DNA from: Alopecurus myosuroides
Taxonomy: Eukaryota; Streptophyta; Magnoliopsida; Poales; Poaceae
Direction: 5' to 3'
DNA: 64,000 bases
Assembly (NCBI GenBank): GCA_028641055.1
Contig: CM054060.1
Coordinates: forward strand, 53,904,292-53,968,291
In this document: in pieces, positions 57,752 to 64,000 of the stretch
Layout of the letters: each line of letters starts with the position of its first letter
Numbering within the stretch: position 1 is the stretch's first letter
Notes under the pieces: model-generated
Told to the model about the DNA's origin: nothing
Databases searched by the model: none
What the model saw: the letters and a program-made list of their open reading frames with translations, nothing else
Program-made: the position numbers and the translations under genes

Positions 57752-59098
57752 CATCTCCAGTCGTTGCGCCCCCCCAGGACCCAAAACGCCGCCGTTTTGG
57801 AGCCGCCGCGGCGCCAAACGGCGCTATTCTGGAACCTGGGGGGGGGGGGGCAGTCTTCCCAGTCGCTCCCGAGCCCAAATTTCGGCCCAAACAAACGCAT
57901 TTTGAAAAACTAGGCGAATTTTATTGATTTAGCGAAGTGCGTACATATTCGACGGAAATTTAAACTAAACTACCCTAGGCATCGTCGTCTTCATCGGCGT
58001 CCTCCTCGCGCCCCCCCCCCCCCTTCGCCACCAGCTGGTTGGAGGGACCAGCTTCGCCCTCCCTCGCCGCGGCGAGCCAGCGCTGCTCCGCCCGCTCCGC
58101 TCGGCCTTGCACCCGCAGCCGGTGTAGCTGCGCCTGCTCGGAGGGCGGACGGTTGCGCCGCTCGCTCTGCAGCGCCACCTGCCGCCGGTCGGCCTCGTAC
58201 AGCGCGATGATGCCCTGCTGCTCGGCCGATGCAGCGTTCTCGGCGAGCTGCCGGCACACCTCTCGTGCCGCCTCTTCCCTCTGGTGCGTCTCCAGAGAGG
58301 CCCGAATGGCGGCAGCCTCCGCCGCCTGCTCGACGACGCCGCGAACCTGGCGGTACGCACCCTCGTTCTGCGCGGTCTCGATGGAGTACAGAGCGGCGTG
58401 CTGCTCCGGCCATATGGGCTGCCTCCTCCGCTCCCTCCTCCAGCGACGGGCAGCCCGCCGGGCAGCCTGCGCCGCTTCCTGCTCGGGTGGCACCTCGTTC
58501 TGGACAGGCGGCTGCTCGGGCGCCGCCACTTGCTGCTCCGGCGCCACTTGCTGCGCTAGCTGCAGCTCATCGTCGTCGCTCTCGGGCCACGCGTCCCAGA
58601 GACGGTCCATCGTTGCGGCGAGGATGGGGAAAAACGGCGAGGAGGAGGCGAGAATGGAGAAGAACGGTGAGGAGGAGGAGGCGAGAATGGGCGGACGGAG
58701 AGGGGCGGGCACCCTTTTTATAGCCTGGCGGGCGAGTCGCCGCGCCGCGCGTGTCACCGCTGCCGCCCCGCCAGGCAGCCTTTGACTGGGGCGCATGCAC
58801 TGGCCGGCCGCCACGCCATTACTCCGGCAGCCTTTGACGGCGCGGGCGCCGAGAAGAAGGTCACGGGCGGTGGATTCTGTTCCCGCGCTTTTCGCGTCGC
58901 TGACAGAGCTGGCCCACGCGCGCGGCCGCGCAGTTTCGCCCCCCAGGCCAAACGGGTTTGGCCTGGGTGCCGCGGCGCGAAATAGCGCCGAAACGGCGCT
59001 ATTTGGGCCTCTAGGGGGGAGTGGTGAAGAAACGGCGCTATTCGCCGCTTCCGCCGCGAAAAAGGCCCCCTGGGGGGCTCTGGGGGGACGGACAGACG
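57752..59098 (-). mobile_element. Transposon-like insertion carrying one ORF
   Basis: Comparison with 36980-37058 shows that DNA between 'caccaagtctg' (57741) and 'gatgcacaaac' (59098) is extra here. Its left end gggcatctccagtcgttgcg and right end (reverse complement gcatcgtctgtccgtccccc) are imperfect inverted repeats. No transposase is present. Target duplication not resolved; boundaries within about 10 bp. Confidence 0.6.
57975..58610 (-). CDS. Uncharacterised 211-residue protein in the transposon-like insertion
   Basis: The frame starts at MDRLWDAWPESDDDEL and ends at TAG. The N-terminal third is acidic and Glu/Gln/Pro-rich (QQVAPEQQVAAPEQPPV); the middle and end are Ala/Glu/Arg-rich and probably helical (QAARRAARRWRRERRR, EQAAEAAAIRASLETHQREE); the C-terminus is acidic (EEDADEDDDA). 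I recognise no domain. The frame is open further upstream, but MDRLW is the natural start because a GC-rich leader precedes it. Whether it is expressed is unknown; a C run (58012-58023) lies in the 3' part. Confidence 0.4.
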   Translation of the reverse strand: MDRLWDAWPESDDDELQLAQQVAPEQQVAAPEQPPVQNEVPPEQEAAQAARRAARRWRRERRRQPIWPEQHAALYSIETAQNEGAYRQVRGVVEQAAEAAAIRASLETHQREEAAREVCRQLAENAASAEQQGIIALYEADRRQVALQSERRNRPPSEQAQLHRLRVQGRAERAEQRWLAAAREGEAGPSNQLVAKGGGGREEDADEDDDA

Positions 59099-59246
59099 AT
59101 GCACAAACATCTACTACCACAACAAACACAGGCATAACTTACAGTCAATACGCATATACATGGATGGCATAAATTATAGTCCTCGACACAGAAATATTAC
59201 CAAACTCCAATATATCACACTCATGGAAACCTCCTAGCTGCAGGCT

Positions 59247-62200
59247 TCAAACAGCCCACCTTCTTCTGCCTACCACTGACACAACTTCGTCCATATCTGT
59301 GGGAACGAGGGACCAAGCAACAGTTACAGTTACCTGAGCATCACCAAGGGCAATTATCTTCTGGCTTATGTTGCTCTTTTTGGGCATGAAATGGACACAG
59401 CCTTCCGCAGCGATACCACCAGATTCGGAGTAGGCTTGTATGACAAGATCCAACCCTCCTTCAAATTCTACGGAAACAACTTGCCTCCACAGATGTAAAA
59501 AACCAATTACACCTTCCGGCAATGGTCCATATTTTGACTCCAACAGCACAATCTTGTCAGATGAGGGATTTGTCATACGAGTCACTCCACGATCACTGAA
59601 CACAAATTCCCCTGATAGTGGGGTGCAAGCAACTAGGCCACCATATTTGAAATCTAGAGGGCATGGCCCTTTTCCTTTGACAACCCGGACACCCAAGATA
59701 GTGGCCTGGACCGTTCGTCGAACTCGCTGCGAGCTCAACTCAAGGGTACACAAATCGTTCTTGAAGCACATGGTAGATAAGCCGTTGTGACCATGGTTTT
59801 AAATAGCGGGAGATATCGGCGCTATAGCGGCGATATAGCGGTTTTACCATGGTCACGCTACGCGATGTCTACGTGCAATTTAGCGGATTTAGCGGCGATA
59901 TAGCGATTTTTAGTGTTGCTACAGCGTGGATTTCTCCTCAGTTTGGTCTGCCGCTAAATCGTTTCTCCCGCTATTTAAAACCATGGTTGTGACTCTGCAC
60001 ACAAGTCATCAACGGTTTGTCTTGAGATTTCGAAGTACCTTTCACTTTCAGTTTGATCTCAATGTCGACCCTGTCATCTGTGTTCACGATTGCACGGGAT
60101 GGACCAGACAAGTGCAGAAAAGGATCCTGCAAGTGTACATCATCAATCACCAACATGAAATCATGCAAGATATAAAATAGAAAATCTGCAAGATAGTACG
60201 TAGGAAACATACATTCTGTTTCAGTTCATGGGCCTCGCTCCTACTGCATTTGAAGAGAATGTTTCGGCTGGGCTCCACGCTGTCTCGGGTGGCAACCACA
60301 CCATACACAGACAAAGGCAACTGAAGGCCACCAACAATGTCTGCGAGTTTAACGGACAAGATCTGCAAGGTTCCCGTCATGTAACCGGCGCTTCCCAATG
60401 GGATGACTCCTGGTGTGTGGTGTGTAAACTGCATAGAGGTCAGCACCGCTGCACATGACCAAAGTGAGAATTAAAGTGGAGGAGAAATAGAATATGCATG
60501 AACTGGCACTATTAGAGCAAGATAATTAAACAAGACGGTTGCTCACTTATGTCGAATGAACCACATGCTTTGCCCCAATTAGATTCCCAGCTTCTACAGT
60601 GTAAAGCGAATCTCTCTGCCTCGAAATCTCTCTCCGAGTCATGATGATCATCTTGGATGGTCATTGAATTGGTAGAACTCGGATCTACCATAGTCATGTT
60701 CGAATCCTCATCTATGGCTGATTTCCCCCTGTTTCTCCCTGTAGACTTCTGCCCCATAACCATGAGCTTCCCAGATCCCCCCTCCATCCGTTTGTTCTTA
60801 TGATTCTTCTCTGCCAACTTGCCACCCACTAAATTGTCCGTAGGAACGAGGGACCAAGCAACAGTAATAGTTACCTGGGCATCACCAAATGCAAATTTCT
60901 TCCGGCTTATGTTGCTATTTTTGGGGATGAAAGAGACACAACTTTCTGCAGCGATACCACCAGATTCAGAGTAGGCTTGTATGACAACATCCAACCCTCC
61001 TTCAAATTCTACAGAAACAACTTGCCTCCACAGATGTAAATAACCATCAAGACCTTCCGGCATTGGTCCATCTTTTGATTCCAGCAGCACAATCTTTTCA
61101 GATGGGGGATCCTTGATACGAGTCAATCCACCATCAGTGGACACAAATTTCCCTGACAGTGGGGTGCAAGCAACTCTGCCGCCATATTTGAAATTTAGAG
61201 GCCATGACCCTTCTCGTTTGACACCTAAGATAGTGGCTTGGACTGTTCGTCTAACCTGCTGCGAGCACAACTCTAGCGTACACAAGTTGTTCGTGAAGCA
61301 CATGGTAGATAAGCCTTTGTGACAGCGCACACAAGTCATCAACGGTTTGTCCTGAGATTCCTGCGCACGTTTCACTTTCAGTTCAATCTCAATGTAGACC
61401 GTGTCTGTGGACACGATTGCACGGGACGGACCAAACAAGTGCAGAAAAGGATCCTGCAAGCGTGCATAATTGATCAATTACCAACGTGCAATCATGCAAG
61501 ATCTAAAAGAGAAAATATGCAAGATAGTATGTATAGCATACATACATTCGGTGTCACTTCTTGGGCCTCGCTCCTAGTGCAATAGAAGAGAATGTTTCGG
61601 TTGCGATCCACGATGTCTCGGGCGGCAACCACGCCATACACAGAAAATGGCAACTGAAGGTCACACGCAATGTCTGTGAATTTAATGGAGATGATCTGCA
61701 AGGTTCGCGTGTTGTAACCGGGGCTTCCCACTGGGACAAGTCCCGGCGTGAGGTGTGTAAACTGCATAGAGGTCAGCACCGCTGCACGTACCAACGCGAG
61801 AATTAAAGTGGAGCGGAAATAGCATATACATGAACTAGCACTAGATCATATAAGCAGTAAGTTAAGTGAACAAGAATGTTGCTCACTTATGTCTCTGAAG
61901 GAACCACATGTTTTGCCCCAATTAGAGTCCCAGCTTCTACGGTATGAAGTGAATCTCTCCGCCTCCAAATCCATCTTTGAGTCATGATCAACTTGAATGG
62001 TGATTGAATTGGTGGGGATTGGATCTACCACAGTCGTACATGAATCCTCCTCTGTAGCTGATTTGACCCTATCAATCTCACCCTTTTCTTCATAGCCACC
62101 ATGATACAATTTGTTCTTCATCATCCGTAGAACCATCTCTGTATCTGTCTCCGGACTGATCACCTCTTCCTCCATGGCTGATTTCCTGCTGCCCTCCATC

Positions 62201-62550
62201 ACAGCTTCTTCACCTTTAGCACTGCGATTCGTCTTAGTTGGAAGTGCATCTTCACTGGGGGCTGATTTGCCGCTGATCATCGCTTCCTGTCTGGCTGCCA
62301 AAGCCTTATGTCGCCCCGTGTTTAGCCGTTTCTCCTCTTCGATCTCTTTAATCTGATGTTCCCAGTTTCCCATCAGCTGTTTCTTATCTTTGGCATCCTC
62401 CGGATCCCACGGCATCTCAGTTCTCATCCTCACCATCTCAGATCTCTTACCCAACTCCTCCTCGGCTTCCCTCCGCACCGAAGACTCGCTCCAGCGGGCT
62501 GCATCCTCGCCTTCTTTATGCATCGAAGACTCGACACCGGTTGAATCCAT
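59247..62550 (-). CDS. Fused double-DUF6598 gene (copies C and B), interrupted by a MITE
   Basis: Five exons: 62550-61887, 61781-61546, 61453-60547, 60448-60213 and 60126-59247. Exon 1 starts MDSTGVESSMHKEG, is charged and Lys/Glu-rich, and ends with the domain start TSYRRSWDSNWGKTCGSF. Exons 2 and 3 give domain 1 (PFSVYGVVAARDIVDRNRN; DPFLHLFGPSRAIV; LRQVVSVEF-like core; VAWSLVPTD). Exon 3 then runs on without a stop into a second domain start (FALHCRSWESNWGKACGSF), and exons 4-5 give domain 2. Splice phases agree throughout: leaving out the MITE the exons total 2721 nt, exactly 907 codons with stop. With the MITE, translation ends about four codons into it (stop at 59971-59973), giving about 732 residues. 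DUF6598 has no established biochemical role. Confidence 0.72.
59792..59985. mobile_element. hAT-type MITE inside a DUF6598 exon
   Basis: 194 bp with a perfect 21-bp terminal inverted repeat (catggttttaaatagcggga + g) and the 8-bp target duplication gttgtgac (59784-59791, 59986-59993). Sister copies at 43.2 and 61.3 kb read straight through this site, proving the insertion. Internal 'tagcggcgatatagcg' words repeat. No coding capacity. Confidence 0.95.
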
Positions 62551-62641
62551 CGATACCAGTAGGGCACCGCCGCCGCTCTGCTTATTTTTTTTGTGACGAT
62601 TATGGTTCCCAAACCCAGCCACATGGTACGTCAGTACGTGC

Positions 62642-62812
62642 AAACCAAGCAGAAAAATACGGAGGAAGGACTCTCCGTCTAACATAAATTTTTGTGATCG
62701 ACTAGGCAAGGGGAATCAGATGGCCCACTTACCCAATATTTTTCAACATGCAAAACCAAGCAGAAAAATTTATGTTAGACGGACAGTCCTTCCTCCGTCC
62801 ACCTAGAGCATC
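62642..62812. repeat. Inverted duplication upstream of the DUF6598 gene
   Basis: cggaggaaggactctccgtc plus taacataaattttt at about 62659-62692 returns in inverted orientation at about 62766-62805. In addition 'caaaccaagcagaaaaat' is present as a direct repeat (about 62641-62658 and 62752-62770). This could form a hairpin of about 35 bp in the promoter region. Confidence 0.75.
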
Positions 62813-64000
62813 TCCACCGACACCCCCAATGGTATATTGGAGGTTCGGACCAAAAAACCGACCACAGCGGCACCTCACGCCCCTAAGCGTATCCACCCAT
62901 TAAATTTATGTCCGGCACTATCAGTCCACCCTCGAACCTGGGGGCCTTGGCAACACGTTGGAGCTCATATGCAAGATCCTGAAATGAGATGAATGGATCT
63001 GGTCAGCAACTGATTGCTAGATAGCACTCTCACGCGCGACTCGGGGGAACCATACCCGCGCCGCCACCAGGGCCCTCGGCGCCACCTCTCTCCCTCCGCT
63101 GTCGTTGGCCTCACCGCGGTGGCGGCGGCTCCCGCTGCCAAAAGGTGGTTGGGGCAGTTCCGCGGTGGACGCGAAGGCGGTCGACGTCCTGCTTCTCTCC
63201 GGGGCGCGTGGCGGCCAGACGACGGTGTTGCGTCTTGGGCGGCGGGGTCGCAGCGGGAACGGGCGGCGTGATGCGGCAAGCGGCGACCCCTCGTCCTGGC
63301 TGCCGGCAGCTGCGATGTAGCCAGGGCCCGATCTGGGCCCGCACGGGCCCAGCGGGCCGAGGCAGTGTGATGCTGATCTCGCGCGTCACGCCGTCCGGTG
63401 AGGTGCGCGGTGGGTTCCACTTTCGTGCGGCTGGGCGTGCAGGGCCTGCAGCGCGGTCGACGGGACGTGGAGGCATCCCGACAGGCCTCCCTTCGCCGAC
63501 ATGTCGCGTCAGCTTTGGGTGCAGCAGCGTGTGAGCGTGGCTGGGCATGTGGCTGTCCTGCAACATTCAGACGCCGGGGCGGTGGTCCCGGATTTGGTGG
63601 TGTCAACGAGTTGAGCTAGGGGTGGCTCAGCGCGAGGCCGACCTAGGCCCCGACACCTAGCTCTGTTGTGGGTGTGGACCGTCAGGCGCGCGGGCTGACG
63701 GTGTCTATGTACGAGTCTGCGTTAGTGGGCTGGCCGGTCCCCGTGGGGCGGGCGTGAGGTTCGTGTCTCCGCCGGATGAAGGCCTTGTCCTGGCCGTTGA
63801 CCGGGACAGGCGAAGATGGCATCGCATTTCTTCATGAAGGTGTCGTTTTGGCAGTGCTCCCACTTTTACGCTTGGAAACTTTCGGGAGAAACCCAAGATC
63901 CTTCGTGGATCGGGCGAGGGTGGCGCTTCTATGCGGTGTTCTTCTTGGAGCCTCGTCTTGGATGTTTCGTCGGCCAGAGGGACACGTGGAGAGAGTTCGG
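62813..64000. other. GC-rich tail of the window, probably retroelement leader
   Basis: 62813 begins with gagcatctccaccgacaccc, like the ends of small DNA transposons. From about 63030 the sequence is very GC-rich with overlapping frames on both strands and none recognisable. The style is that of 5' leaders of Triticeae LINEs or LTR elements. The element, if any, continues beyond the window. Confidence 0.35.

Noticed and set aside
58039..58785. 248-codon plus-strand Ser/Cys/Ala-rich ORF
   Set aside because: Antisense to the MDRLW frame; its composition is the mirror of the Ala/Glu/Arg-rich frame.
62965..63606. 213-codon minus-strand ORF and plus-strand partners near the window end
   Set aside because: GC-rich DNA open in many phases; no recognisable domain on either strand.

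Overview
The window is nuclear DNA of a large-genome grass, most likely a Triticeae species (wheat, Aegilops or barley group). The grounds are intron-containing genes of grass-type families (DUF6598, a grass trypsin-like protease, neprosin) and dense nested retrotransposons, Stowaway MITEs, a CACTA end and Helitron ends. No rRNA, tRNA, CRISPR or organelle gene was recognised. Species assignment is inference; no search was run.

Layout. 1-4.6 kb: a LINE zinc-finger remnant, small tandem duplications, a broken trypsin-like protease gene (minus strand) with a retroposon landed at its start codon, then GC-rich DNA. 4.9-9.8 kb: a nearly intact Copia element with identical LTRs, broken only by one in-frame TAG. 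9.8-13.2 kb: mostly featureless DNA with a beta-tubulin exon relic and a Helitron 3' end. 13.2-20.6 kb: an older full-length Copia element. 21-29.3 kb: a receptor-kinase tail fragment, a SINE, and a neprosin-type secreted protease gene (minus) whose introns hold a large foldback Mutator-like element and a 5'-truncated LINE; a second Helitron-like 3' end closes this block. 29.4-36.75 kb: a full-length but degenerate LINE with a 16-bp target duplication, itself sitting in an older retroposon tail. 37.06-42.56 kb: a young Gypsy chromovirus with several nonsense codons. 42.7-44.3 kb: a DUF6598 pseudogene. 45.3-54.8 kb: a rearranged nest of two Gypsy elements and a third LTR fragment. 54.8-57.4 kb: a CACTA end, a pectinesterase relic, a run of 30 G and a tiny retroposon. 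57.7-62.6 kb: a transposon-like segment carrying a 211-codon ORF, then two DUF6598 genes fused in frame into one five-exon gene, later interrupted by a hAT-type MITE. 62.6-64 kb: an inverted duplication and GC-rich DNA.

The host genes with most support are the neprosin-type gene and the DUF6598 cluster. The cluster is the most interesting part: three homologous copies on one strand, one dead through three small lesions, and two merged by loss of the intergenic DNA so that the summed exons give an exact 907-codon frame if the MITE is ignored. Everything else is mostly mobile DNA, many copies of which can be delimited to the base by target-site duplications.
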